Shown in pieces: positions 6,214 to 14,786 of a DNA stretch of 64,000 bases (position 1 is the stretch's first letter; each line of letters opens with the position of its first letter). Both the position numbers and the translations under genes were made by a program. Origin of the DNA: Sphingomonas_E sp042693015. GTDB taxonomy: Bacteria; Pseudomonadota; Alphaproteobacteria; Sphingomonadales; Sphingomonadaceae. The stretch covers positions 3,348,001 through 3,412,000 of the forward strand of contig NZ_CP170544.1 of assembly GCF_042693015.1 (NCBI RefSeq), in the 5' to 3' direction. Below the pieces are notes generated by a model. The model searched no databases. It had not been told where the DNA came from and was given only the letters and a program-made list of their open reading frames with translations.

Positions 6214-7922
6214 CAGACGTTCGCCTTGGCGACATGGCGCGCCGCGCGGCGGCCGGAAAATACGCAATCGGCATAGGACAGACCGGAGACATAGGTCTGC
6301 GAGGCAATGCCGACGGCGGTGCGGCCGGCGGCATAAAGGCCCGCGATCGGCACGCCCTTCTCGTTGAGTACCTGCCCCGTATTCTCCTCGACGCGCAGGC
6401 CGCCGAAGGTGATGACCGGCAGCGGCAGGAAGCGGCTCGCGATCGAAATGTCCATGGCGTAGAAAGGCCCCTGCTCGATCGGCTGCATATCGGCCGGCTC
6501 CTTCTCGAACCGATCGGGCTCCTCGCCACGGGCCGCACGATTATAGGCGCCGATCGTTCCCTTGATCGTCTCCCGATCCAGCCCGATGCGATCGGCCAGC
6601 GCCTCGATCGTCGGCGCCTTCTTATAGTTGGCGATAAGGTTGAGCAGCGTCACATCGCGCTGGAACGGCACGAGGATGGGATCGAACGCCTGCTTGAACG
6701 CCTGCTTGCGCAAGGCCGCGTCATAGATCAGCCAGCCTGACCCACCATGATGGTCGACGATATGTTCGCCCATGGTGGCGCCATAGACGGTCTCGTCAAC
6801 GAAGCGTTCACCCCTGGCATTGACGACGATCGCGTCGGACCATGCCTTGGGCGGGTTGATGAAGCGCCAGGCGGATACCTTACCCATCAGCGCGGTCGAT
6901 CCGCCCGCCGTCATCCCCATGACGATGCCCGAACCCTGATCGCCGAGCGTACCATTGGGCATGCCGGCAGAATAAGCCGGCGCATAATGCTGTACCATCT
7001 TCGGGTTCATGATGAACCCGCCGGTGGACAGCAGCACTCCTTCCTTGGCACGAATCCAGCGAGTCTCGCGGCCATGCGCCTCGATCTGCATCGCCTTTTT
7101 CAGATAATGATTGCCGATGCCGATGGTGATCGCGGCGAAGGGCAATGCCGGTGGCAGCATCGCCAGGAAGACGTTCGCGCGGCGGATATATTTGATGAAA
7201 TCGCGCGCATCCTGTGATCCTTCGGGGATCGACAGCACCTTGACGCCGACGACGCGGCCATTGCTGTCGATCGCGAGTTGTCGCGCTTCGGTGAGTTGGC
7301 GGAACCTCAAGCCATGCTTGAGCGCGGAATCGCGCAAGGGGTTGTAGATGCCGATGCCGACACCCCATGCCTTCTTGCCGTTGAGGATATTGGCGCGGTG
7401 GCCCCGCGCGGCAGGCTTCGCGACCTTGCGGTAGCGCGCGACCAGCGTGTTGTCCGGGTGATAGAGGAAGCGATCGAGCGGCGGATAGCTCGCTTTCTTC
7501 TTCCACACCGTGCCTTTCAGCTTGGCGCCGTGCTGCAGTATCCAGTCGACGGTCGAGACGCTCTCGTCGACGAACTTCCGAAGCGTGGAGTCGGCGACGA
7601 CCTCGCCGGCCTCCATCTTCAGATATTTATACATCTCTTCCGGCGTGTCTTCCTCGCCGGCTTCCTTCTGGATGACGGTGCCGCCGCCGGCATAGAAGAT
7701 GCCGCCATTGGCAGCGGTCGACCCGCCACCTTCATAGCGATCGACGGCGATGACCGAGAGGCCGCGCTCCAGCCCTTCCAGTGCGGCGGAGACCCCCGCA
7801 CCGCCCAGGCCGACGACGACGAGATCGGCCTCCTCATCCCATTTGTGGGACGAGACATGGTCGAGGATCAACGGATCCTCGACATCGAGACCGACCTCCT
7901 GGGCCTTCGCCGCCGTCGCCAT
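6213..7922 (-). CDS. FAD-binding dehydrogenase, 3-ketosteroid-dehydrogenase/fumarate-reductase-like
   Basis: A 569-residue flavoprotein. The FAD dinucleotide motif is GLGGAG at residues 38-43 after VVV, followed by GGSTAANGGIFYAGGG, as in KstD, flavocytochrome c and related ketosteroid dehydrogenases. LLSTGGF and the final YAAGRTAVGI plus SGLSYADCVFSGRRA are the C-terminal FAD contacts. Such enzymes remove hydrogens next to a keto group or reduce enoates. It sits between an SDR (4 bp gap) and an LLM oxidoreductase (1-bp overlap). The steroid-type fold is seen; a steroid substrate is only a guess. Confidence 0.9.
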   Translation of the reverse strand: MATAAKAQEVGLDVEDPLILDHVSSHKWDEEADLVVVGLGGAGVSAALEGLERGLSVIAVDRYEGGGSTAANGGIFYAGGGTVIQKEAGEEDTPEEMYKYLKMEAGEVVADSTLRKFVDESVSTVDWILQHGAKLKGTVWKKKASYPPLDRFLYHPDNTLVARYRKVAKPAARGHRANILNGKKAWGVGIGIYNPLRDSALKHGLRFRQLTEARQLAIDSNGRVVGVKVLSIPEGSQDARDFIKYIRRANVFLAMLPPALPFAAITIGIGNHYLKKAMQIEAHGRETRWIRAKEGVLLSTGGFIMNPKMVQHYAPAYSAGMPNGTLGDQGSGIVMGMTAGGSTALMGKVSAWRFINPPKAWSDAIVVNARGERFVDETVYGATMGEHIVDHHGGSGWLIYDAALRKQAFKQAFDPILVPFQRDVTLLNLIANYKKAPTIEALADRIGLDRETIKGTIGAYNRAARGEEPDRFEKEPADMQPIEQGPFYAMDISIASRFLPLPVITFGGLRVEENTGQVLNEKGVPIAGLYAAGRTAVGIASQTYVSGLSYADCVFSGRRAARHVAKANV

Positions 7923-7926
7923 TCGA

Positions 7927-8697
7927 TCAGACCCCGAAGCCGCCGGAAACCGAAATCGTCTGGCCCGTCACATATTGCGCGCGGTTCGAACAGAAGAAGA
8001 CCGCCGCCTGGCCGATATCCTCGGGCTGGCCCCAGCGCTTGAGCGCGAGCAGCTTGTGGGTCTCCTTCACCCATGCCTCGTCGAACACGCCCTGCTTGGT
8101 AAGTTCATGGAACATGCCCGCGTCGATGACGCCGACGAGAACCGAGTTGGCGCGGATCTCGTGCTTGCCCTCTTCCTTGGCGATGCCCTTGATCAGCGCC
8201 TCGTTCGCAGCCTTGGGCGCGACCGAAAGCCCGTCCATCGCCGGCCACCAATCATGCCCGGCAGAACCCAGATGGACGAAGGAGCCGCCGCCATTGGCGC
8301 GGAAATGCTCGATCAGCACCTGCGATGCGGTGAAAAAGCCGAACACCTCGACCTCGATCGCGTTGCGGTAATGATCCTGGGTCCATTCGGCGATGTGGAT
8401 CTGCGGCACCAGCGGGCCTGCACCCCACACCATCGAATGGACGCGGCCATGCTCCTTGGCGGCTGCGGCGACAGCGGCTTCGACCTGCGCCTTGTCCCGC
8501 ACATCGACCTGATGGATCGACGCCTTCACGCCATGCGCGCGTATCGCCTCGGCAGTCTTTTCAGCGACGTCCTGCTTGGAGCGATAGCAGATCGCGACGG
8601 CAGTGCCGGACTTGGCGAATTCGATCGCGACACCCTGGCCGATGCCGCCGCTGCCGCCGAACACCATCACCGCGCCTTCGGGAAAATCCTTGCTCAT
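7927..8697 (-). CDS. SDR-family oxidoreductase with altered catalytic tyrosine
   Basis: A 256-residue short-chain dehydrogenase/reductase. The cofactor loop is GGSGGIG (14-20), and the C-terminus is RWGQPEDIGQAAVFF ... VTGQTISVSGGFGV. Ser145 (LGSAGHDWW) fits the catalytic serine, and Lys162 is present in SVAPK, but the position of the catalytic Tyr is Ser158. It may therefore bind NAD(P) without normal reductase activity or use a different mechanism. ATG 8697 has GGAG eight bases upstream. It lies in the operon between an LLM oxidoreductase and the KstD-like flavoprotein. Confidence 0.88.
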   Translation of the reverse strand: MSKDFPEGAVMVFGGSGGIGQGVAIEFAKSGTAVAICYRSKQDVAEKTAEAIRAHGVKASIHQVDVRDKAQVEAAVAAAAKEHGRVHSMVWGAGPLVPQIHIAEWTQDHYRNAIEVEVFGFFTASQVLIEHFRANGGGSFVHLGSAGHDWWPAMDGLSVAPKAANEALIKGIAKEEGKHEIRANSVLVGVIDAGMFHELTKQGVFDEAWVKETHKLLALKRWGQPEDIGQAAVFFCSNRAQYVTGQTISVSGGFGV

Positions 8698-8708
8698 TCC
8701 ATTGTCTC

Positions 8709-9605
8709 CTATGAATTCTTGGCGATGATGCGATCGGCATAACGGCTGATCGCGTCCTTCTTGACTTGAAGCCTGGTGAAATCCGCGCCGTCGTCGGTGA
8801 AGCGTTCGACGTCCCAGGGCGTCGGCAGCCACGGGATTGCGGAAAGCTCGCCGCCTACCTCATCGAGTTGCCGCACGGCATCGGCCGTCAAGGGTTCTGC
8901 CAGCGAAAACATCATGCGCATCCCGTCGGCCGGCAGGCCCTGCTCGACACGGAGAGCACGCAGCGCGGCAGCCGTCTCGAGATTCTGCGCGACCGTCATC
9001 GGCAAACCGAGCCACCCGTCGTTGCGCGCCGCGCGGCGCAGCGCGGCCTTGGCCGATCCGCCACACATGATCGGCACAGGCCGCACGGGTGCCGGACGCA
9101 TCATCACATCCTGGAAGTCGAAAAACTCGCCGTCATGGCTGACATTGTCGCCAGTCCACAGCTTGCGCATCACGGCTATCATCTCGTCCATGCGCCGTCC
9201 GCGCGTCTCGAAGGGCACGCCGACCGCGTCATATTCTTCCTTCAGCCAACCGGCCGAAATGCCGCACAGCGCGCGGCCGGACGAAAAGACGTCTACCGTG
9301 GAGATGGCGCGCGCGGCCGTGAAGGGATCGCGCAACGCGGCGAGATAGATATTGGTGGCAAGCTCGATGCGCTTGGTGCCCGCACCGATCACGCCCAGCG
9401 TCACCCACGGGTCCGGCCAGGGGGTTTCGATCGGCCAGAACCATTCGCCATCCTGCGAATAGGGATATTTGGTGTCGAACTTCGTCGGCATGACGAGGTG
9501 GTCGGCCACGGTCACTCCGTGAAAACCGCACGCCTCGGCATGTTGGGACAGCTCGACCAACTGATCGAGCTCCGCCACCGCCATCAGAACCAGCCAGAAT
9601 TTCAT
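8709..9605 (-). CDS. LLM-class flavin-dependent oxidoreductase
   Basis: A 298-residue second luciferase-like oxidoreductase of the operon. It has the family blocks GFHGVTVADHLVMPTKF near residue 28, RIELATNIYLAALRDPF, STVDVFSSGRALCGISAGWL and KEEYDAVGVPFETRGRRMDE (quoted in pieces). It shares layout, not close sequence, with the copy at 5302-6213, so the two probably act on different intermediates. It starts 16 bp after the upstream SDR. F420 versus FMN cannot be decided from sequence. Confidence 0.88.
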   Translation of the reverse strand: MKFWLVLMAVAELDQLVELSQHAEACGFHGVTVADHLVMPTKFDTKYPYSQDGEWFWPIETPWPDPWVTLGVIGAGTKRIELATNIYLAALRDPFTAARAISTVDVFSSGRALCGISAGWLKEEYDAVGVPFETRGRRMDEMIAVMRKLWTGDNVSHDGEFFDFQDVMMRPAPVRPVPIMCGGSAKAALRRAARNDGWLGLPMTVAQNLETAAALRALRVEQGLPADGMRMMFSLAEPLTADAVRQLDEVGGELSAIPWLPTPWDVERFTDDGADFTRLQVKKDAISRYADRIIAKNS

Positions 9606-9621
9606 GACGTCTTATCCCCGA

Positions 9622-10383
9622 TCAATCGAAATTGGCCTGGCCGCCGTCGAGCGGCATCGTCATGCCGGTGACGTAGCGGGCATCGTCGCCGCACAGGAAC
9701 ACGACCGCGCGGCCGATATCATTGGCGCAGTCGCCGATCCGGCCGAGCGGCACGGTCTTCTTGAATTCAGCCGCCTCTTCCGGCCGATCGCGCTCCCACC
9801 CTTCAAGCGCCGGCGACAGTGCGAAGGGCGCGACCGCGTTGACGCGGATATTGTCCGGGCCCCACTCGGCGGCGGCCGCACGGGTCAGCGATCGGATCGC
9901 CTGCTTCACCGCGGCATAGGTGCCATAGCTCGACATGTCCCAGCGGACCGCCGCCGCGGTGGCGAGATTGATGATCGCGCCGCGGCCGGATTTCTTGAGA
10001 TGGGGATGCGCCGCCTTCATGAAACGGAAGGTGGCGAGCGGGCCGGATTCGAAACCGGCGATGAAACCCTCGTCGCTCTGGTCGAGCAGCGGCCCGAGAA
10101 ACACTTCCTGCGCATTGTTCACCAGGATGTCGATGCCGCCAAGCTCGCGCACCACCGTATCAACGATGCGGGCGATATCGGCCGGATCCTTGACGTCGCC
10201 CTGGATCGACAGCGCCTTGCCGCCAAGCGCCTTAATCTTGGCGACGGTATCGTGCAGCTTCGCCTCGGTCCGCCCGGTAACGGCGACCGATGCGCCCTCG
10301 CGCGCCAGTTCCAGAGCGATGCCCTGGCCTACGCCCTGCCCCGCGCCGGTGACGATTGCCACGCGCCCTTCGAGAATGCCCAT
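9622..10383 (-). CDS. SDR-family NAD(P)-dependent oxidoreductase
   Basis: A 253-residue classical SDR: TGAGQGVG cofactor motif (12-19), LVNNAQE at the usual NNAG position (so NNAQ), Tyr156 and Lys160 in YAAVK, and the C-terminal VTGMTMPLDGG. The usual catalytic serine position reads Thr or Ala (NLATAAAV). The role is oxidation or reduction of an alcohol/ketone. It is the first gene of the tightly spaced minus-strand operon that runs to 5302; the promoter is probably in the 162 bp between it and the NTF2-like gene. Confidence 0.9.
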   Translation of the reverse strand: MGILEGRVAIVTGAGQGVGQGIALELAREGASVAVTGRTEAKLHDTVAKIKALGGKALSIQGDVKDPADIARIVDTVVRELGGIDILVNNAQEVFLGPLLDQSDEGFIAGFESGPLATFRFMKAAHPHLKKSGRGAIINLATAAAVRWDMSSYGTYAAVKQAIRSLTRAAAAEWGPDNIRVNAVAPFALSPALEGWERDRPEEAAEFKKTVPLGRIGDCANDIGRAVVFLCGDDARYVTGMTMPLDGGQANFD

Positions 10384-10545
10384 CCGACCTCTCCCCCGCC
10401 AACGCGGTTTGCGTATTCCCGTGGCCGGAATATCGCTCGTTCCGCCGCTGAGGGTCTAGATGAGCGCCACCTTGCGGAAAAGTCCAGACTCGGGATTACG
10501 GAAAGCGATGGCCCGATCAGTGAATTATGGCACCGCTGACGGCGT

Positions 10546-10989
10546 TCAACCGGTGATGCCGTTCCCCGGCTTCACCGCCTTGAGCTCAGTCCAGTCGATC
10601 AGCAGGGTACGCGATGCGATTTTCCACGCGCCGGCCTCGCGGCGGAACTCGTCCTGATAGCGGATCGACCACATATCATTGCTGGCCGTGCCATCATCAT
10701 TGACGGTGATGTGATTGGCGTAGCTCTTGGTTTCGCCCTTCGCGCCGTCGCCGCTGACGGTCACGTCTTGCGACAACACCTGATGCAGGGTCCGCTGGAA
10801 CATCTGTTCGAGCATTGCCGGAATATTGCGAATGCTGTCGATCCCTTCCATCCGGTTATATGGCGTCACGATCACGGCATCGTCGGTGAACAGGGCGGCA
10901 AAGCGCTCGCCGTCGCCCGCGTCCCCGGCAATGGTATAGTCCTCAACCAGCGCGCGAATGGCTGCGCGGTCCTGTGCGGCGTCGCTCAT
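10546..10989 (-). CDS. NTF2/SnoaL-like domain protein
   Basis: A 147-residue protein with the cone-shaped NTF2-like fold: N-terminal AAIRALVEDYTIAGDAGDGERFAALFTDDAVI (helices then strand; quoted in pieces), then a beta sheet ending in RYQDEFRREAGAWKIASRTLLIDW. Members include isomerases, dehydratases and ring-hydroxylating small subunits, often in steroid or aromatic catabolism. It is on the same strand and 162 bp upstream of the five-gene LLM/SDR/flavoprotein operon, so it may serve the same pathway. The reaction is unknown. Confidence 0.82.
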   Translation of the reverse strand: MSDAAQDRAAIRALVEDYTIAGDAGDGERFAALFTDDAVIVTPYNRMEGIDSIRNIPAMLEQMFQRTLHQVLSQDVTVSGDGAKGETKSYANHITVNDDGTASNDMWSIRYQDEFRREAGAWKIASRTLLIDWTELKAVKPGNGITG

Positions 10990-11091
10990 CGGAACATCCT
11001 TCCTTGTCTGCGGCGCTTGTTCCGGCGCGCCGGCGTCAAGGCAAGGGCGATCGGGCGAATGGCCCGATTGCCGCCTGATCCATGTCCCTAA

Positions 11092-12090
11092 TCAGATAGT
11101 GTGATAGCCGCGGTACCATTCCACGAAGCGCGGAATGCCGACCTCGATGCTCGTCGTCGGCGCGAAACCCAGGTCGCGCTGGATCGCCGAGATATCGGCA
11201 TAGGTTTCCTTGACGTCGCCCGGCTGCATTGGCTGGAAATCGCGGATCGCAGGCTTACCGCAGGCAGCTTCGACAAGGTCGATCAGCTTGCCAAGCTCTT
11301 CCGATCGGTGATTGCCGATATTGTAGACGCGGTGGGGCGAACGGCTGCCGCCCGCCTTTTCCGCGCCATCATCGGACGGCGGATTATCAAGCGACGCGAC
11401 CACGCCGGTGACGATATCGTCGATGTAGGTGAAGTCGCGGCGCATATCGCCACCGTTGAAGACCTTGATCGGCCGGCCGGACAGGATCGCATCGGTGAAC
11501 AGCCACACCGCCATGTCGGGACGTCCCCACGGCCCATAAACCGTGAAGAAACGCAAACCCGTCAGCGGAATGCGATAGAGATGGGCATAGGTCTCGCTGA
11601 TCAGCTCATCAGCCTTCTTGGTCGCGGCATAAAGCGAGATCGGATGATCGACCCGATCCTCGACCCGGAAGGGCAGCGTGTCGTTCGCGCCATAGACCGA
11701 AGAGGACGACGCGTAGACCATCGGCACGCCGGGCCGCTCGCGCGCGACCTCCAGCATGTTGAGATGCCCGACGAGATTGGCTTGCGCATAAGCGCGCGGA
11801 TTTTCGATCGAGTAGCGCACGCCGGGCTGCGCGCCGAGATGGACGATGCCGGAGATGTCGGTGCCGGCCAGCGCCGATGCCAGCGCTTCATGATCGGCGA
11901 AATCGACCTGCGCAAAGCGGAAAGCGTCGCCATGCCGGGCCTGCAGATCGGCGATGCGGTCCTGCTTCAGGCCGACCTGATAATAGCTATTGAGGCTGTC
12001 GATGCCGAGGACGCGTTCGCCGCGCGCGAGCAGGCGATGGCAGGCATGGAAGCCGATAAACCCCGCGGCGCCGGTCACGAGAATCGTCAT
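11092..12090 (-). CDS. UDP-glucuronate 4-epimerase-like nucleotide-sugar epimerase
   Basis: A 332-residue extended SDR. TGAAGFIG (residues 6-13) binds NAD. The segment IDSLNSYYQVGLKQDRI is typical of UDP-glucuronic acid 4-epimerases (LspL/Gla type), the catalytic YAATKK is near residue 150, and RFFTVYGPWGRPDMA follows. It inverts C4 of a UDP-sugar for capsule, LPS or exopolysaccharide synthesis. It stands alone on the minus strand with 77 bp before the next gene, with no glycosyltransferases nearby. Closely related UDP-glucose epimerases are possible. Confidence 0.88.
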   Translation of the reverse strand: MTILVTGAAGFIGFHACHRLLARGERVLGIDSLNSYYQVGLKQDRIADLQARHGDAFRFAQVDFADHEALASALAGTDISGIVHLGAQPGVRYSIENPRAYAQANLVGHLNMLEVARERPGVPMVYASSSSVYGANDTLPFRVEDRVDHPISLYAATKKADELISETYAHLYRIPLTGLRFFTVYGPWGRPDMAVWLFTDAILSGRPIKVFNGGDMRRDFTYIDDIVTGVVASLDNPPSDDGAEKAGGSRSPHRVYNIGNHRSEELGKLIDLVEAACGKPAIRDFQPMQPGDVKETYADISAIQRDLGFAPTTSIEVGIPRFVEWYRGYHTI

Positions 12091-12167
12091 TCCGCCCTAC
12101 CCCCTGTCTCACATTCGGTTGTAGTCATTGGCGAAACTGCATGACGGACGCAATCGCCGCTCCTGTC

Positions 12168-13262
12168 CTACCGAAAACGTGTCGGCGAATAGCGCGCCGG
12201 ATCGATCGAGCTGACGGGTTCCGGCAAGGACCGCCCCATGACCAGCGCCGCGCCAATCATGGCGGCGGCAGGTGCGGTCTGGATGCCGAAGCCGCCCTGT
12301 CCGGCGAACCAGAAGAAGCCGGGCGCGCGGTCGTCAAAGCCATAAACCGGCGCGCGGTCGGGCGCGAAACTGCGCAGCCCGGCCCAGGCATGCTCCTTGA
12401 CGATGCTGCGGCACAGACCGAGCCGTTCGTAACGGTCGATCGCGATCGCAACATCGATTTCCTCTGGCGCGGCGTCGCAGGCCGCACTCGGCGCCTCGTC
12501 ATGCGGGGAGAGCCACAGCCGCCCGCCCGCCTCCGGCTTGAAGTAGAAACGGCCGAGCGCGTCGACGACCAGCGGAAGATCGGAAGAAGCCGGCGGGTCC
12601 ACGGCAAGCTGCACGATGGTGCGGCGATACGGCGTTATGACGATCGGGCCGGCGCCAGCCATCGCGGCGATTTCGCTGGCCCAGGCGCCGGCCGCGTTGA
12701 TCAGGATTGCCGCCTCGACCAAGCCGGCGCGCGTTTCGATGCGCCAGCCGCCGCTACCTTTCTCGATTGCCATAACCGCGGCATCGGCAAGCAGATCGAC
12801 ACCGGCCTGCCGCGCAATGCCGAGATAATGGGTGTGAAGCGCAGCCACGTCGATATCCGAACAGGTGGGCTCGGCCAGGCCGATCCGCCACTCCGCCGCC
12901 AGCCCCGGAAGCACGGTTTCGAGCCTCGCGCGATCGACGGGGTGAAGCGCAACGCCGCTATCCGCAAATTCCGCCTGCATCTTCGCGAGCGCGGCTTCGC
13001 CCTCGGCATCGGCGATGTGCAACGCGCCCCTGTCCCGCAGGAAACCGCCCTTGCGCAGCCAATCGCCCGAAGCCGTCGTCAATGGCTGCACCGCCGGGCC
13101 GCCATATGTTTCCGACCAGAAGGCCGCGGAGCGCCCCGTGGCATGATAACCCGGCCGGCTCTCGCCCTCGATCAGCACGACCCGCGCCGTCGATCCGATT
13201 TCGGCGGCAATCGAGGCGCCCGCCATGCCCGCACCGACAATGGCGATATCGGCGCGGATCAA
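12168..13262 (-). CDS. FAD-dependent oxidoreductase, D-amino-acid/glycine oxidase-like
   Basis: A 364-residue DAO-fold flavoprotein. GAGMAGASIA (residues 10-19) after DIAIV is the FAD Rossmann motif, ATGRSAAF follows, and the C-terminal GFDDRAPGFFWFAGQGGFGIQTAPA (quoted from a longer stretch) closes the FAD site. Such enzymes oxidise amines or hydroxy acids. Its ATG overlaps the stop of the hydrolase gene by 4 bp (ATGA), so the two are co-translated. The substrate is not evident. Confidence 0.87.
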   Translation of the reverse strand: MIRADIAIVGAGMAGASIAAEIGSTARVVLIEGESRPGYHATGRSAAFWSETYGGPAVQPLTTASGDWLRKGGFLRDRGALHIADAEGEAALAKMQAEFADSGVALHPVDRARLETVLPGLAAEWRIGLAEPTCSDIDVAALHTHYLGIARQAGVDLLADAAVMAIEKGSGGWRIETRAGLVEAAILINAAGAWASEIAAMAGAGPIVITPYRRTIVQLAVDPPASSDLPLVVDALGRFYFKPEAGGRLWLSPHDEAPSAACDAAPEEIDVAIAIDRYERLGLCRSIVKEHAWAGLRSFAPDRAPVYGFDDRAPGFFWFAGQGGFGIQTAPAAAMIGAALVMGRSLPEPVSSIDPARYSPTRFR

Positions 13263-14215
13263 GCGACCGTCTCCAGAAACGCGTCGATCGCGGCGAAGAC
13301 TTCAGCCAGCACGTCATCCGATTCGCGCAGCAATTCATGCGCGGCACCTGGGAACCAGCGCAGTTCGGCTTGGGGCAGCCTTGCCGCGGCATTGCGGATG
13401 GCATCGGCCGCGACCAGACCATCCTGCGGCGTGGCAACGATCAGCAAGGGCGTCTGCACGCATTCCAGCACGCCCGGCGATGCGAGTCGCGCCATGGATT
13501 CCGCGCCCGCCCGCATCCAGCCCCAGCTCGGTGCGCCGACGGCGAGTTCGGGATGGCGCGACCGCCACCACAATTCGTCGGCATAGCGTTCCGCGCTATG
13601 CGTCAGGTTGCGCTGGCGGTGGGCCGGCACGGCTTCCGGCCCCCGTCTGCCGCCCCACACCGATCGTTCCGTAAGACCGAGCCGGCAAGCCATGCGCGAA
13701 ATCCACAGGACCGCGCGCGCCGATAACGGTCCGGCCGCATAGCCCAGCATCGGCGCCGCCAGCACCGCGGCATCGACCGCCGGCCGCCGTTCGGCCAGCA
13801 GGCGCAGGACGAGGTGCCCGCCCATCGAATGGCCCATCAGCACATGCGGCCCAGGCCGATCCGCGATCCACTGCGTCACCACGGCATCGAGATCGTCGAG
13901 CCAGCGATCGAAACTGTCGGCATGGCCGATAGCGGTGTTGGCGAGGAGGCGACCCGAGCCGCCCTGCCCCCGCCAATCGAAGCCGCTGACATGCCATCCC
14001 TGGTCACGCCAGTGCGCGATCGCCTCCAGATATTTCTCGATGAAATCGCCGCGTCCGCCCTGAAACAGCAGGCTGCCGCACGTCGCCAAGCCGGGAGCTG
14101 CCGGCCAATCGAATCGCCGGACCGTCCAGCCGTCCGCCGCCTTCCACTCGCTGACCGCCATATCCGGCGGCAAACTGCGCCATTTTTCGCGTTCCAGATG
14201 CTTCGGCATGTCCAT
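13259..14215 (-). CDS. Alpha/beta hydrolase, lysophospholipase/monoglyceride-lipase-like
   Basis: A 318-residue serine hydrolase. The oxyanion region is GGRGDFIEKYLEAIAHWRDQG, FDWRGQGGSGR follows, and the nucleophile elbow is GHSMGGH near residue 129. The acid is Asp in TPQDGLV and the catalytic His is in PGAAHELL, in the order of PldB-type lysophospholipases. It is first in a two-gene operon with the FAD oxidoreductase and divergent from cpaA, only 48 bp apart. Cytoplasmic; no signal peptide seen. Confidence 0.88.
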   Translation of the reverse strand: MDMPKHLEREKWRSLPPDMAVSEWKAADGWTVRRFDWPAAPGLATCGSLLFQGGRGDFIEKYLEAIAHWRDQGWHVSGFDWRGQGGSGRLLANTAIGHADSFDRWLDDLDAVVTQWIADRPGPHVLMGHSMGGHLVLRLLAERRPAVDAAVLAAPMLGYAAGPLSARAVLWISRMACRLGLTERSVWGGRRGPEAVPAHRQRNLTHSAERYADELWWRSRHPELAVGAPSWGWMRAGAESMARLASPGVLECVQTPLLIVATPQDGLVAADAIRNAAARLPQAELRWFPGAAHELLRESDDVLAEVFAAIDAFLETVA

Positions 14216-14263
14216 CGGGGCTGGTTACGGTTTGGCAAGGGTCGCCGTCTAGCCTCGCTTGTC

Positions 14264-14755
14264 ATGGGTGTGGCTGAACTTCTGCTGGCTGGCATATTGG
14301 CGATCGCGCTGCTCTATGTGGCGTGGGGCGATATCCGCACGCGCACCATCCCCAACTGGCTGAATGCTGCGATCGCGCTGGCGGCGCCCCTTTGGTGGCT
14401 CGCCTGGTGGCCGTCGCAGGACATCGCCTTCTGGCCCGGGATCGGCTGGCAGCTCGGCACGGCAGCGGCGGTGTTCGCGATCTTCGCGCTTTGCTTCCAC
14501 TTCGGCATGATGGGCGGCGGCGACTTCAAGCTGCTCGTAGCGCTCGCCTTATGGCTGCCGCCGCTGCCGCTCTTTCGCATGATCACGGTGATGGCGCTCG
14601 CCGGCGGCGTGCTCACCATCGTCATGATGGCGCTCCATCGCGCCCGCAAGGCCGGATGGCGACCGGAGGTTCCCTATGGGCTGGCGATCTCGTTCGCCGC
14701 CCTGTGGGTGCTGGCCAACGATATCTTAACCACTCCCGTTTCATATCACGGTTAA
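14264..14755 (+). CDS. cpaA: Prepilin peptidase CpaA/TadV
   Basis: A 163-residue inner-membrane protein with about five hydrophobic segments. It has an aspartate in WGDIRTRTIPNWLN near residue 24 and the GGGDFKLL motif near residue 88, the two catalytic Asp positions of type IV prepilin peptidases (A24 family, short TadV type). It cleaves the leader of Flp-type pilins. ATG 14264 is chosen; the longer frame from 13814 is opposite the hydrolase gene. It opens the Tad operon, 31 bp before cpaB. Confidence 0.93.
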   Translation: MGVAELLLAGILAIALLYVAWGDIRTRTIPNWLNAAIALAAPLWWLAWWPSQDIAFWPGIGWQLGTAAAVFAIFALCFHFGMMGGGDFKLLVALALWLPPLPLFRMITVMALAGGVLTIVMMALHRARKAGWRPEVPYGLAISFAALWVLANDILTTPVSYHG

Positions 14756-14786
14756 TTCCGCAAAGGCCCGAAGGGACCACAGGCAG

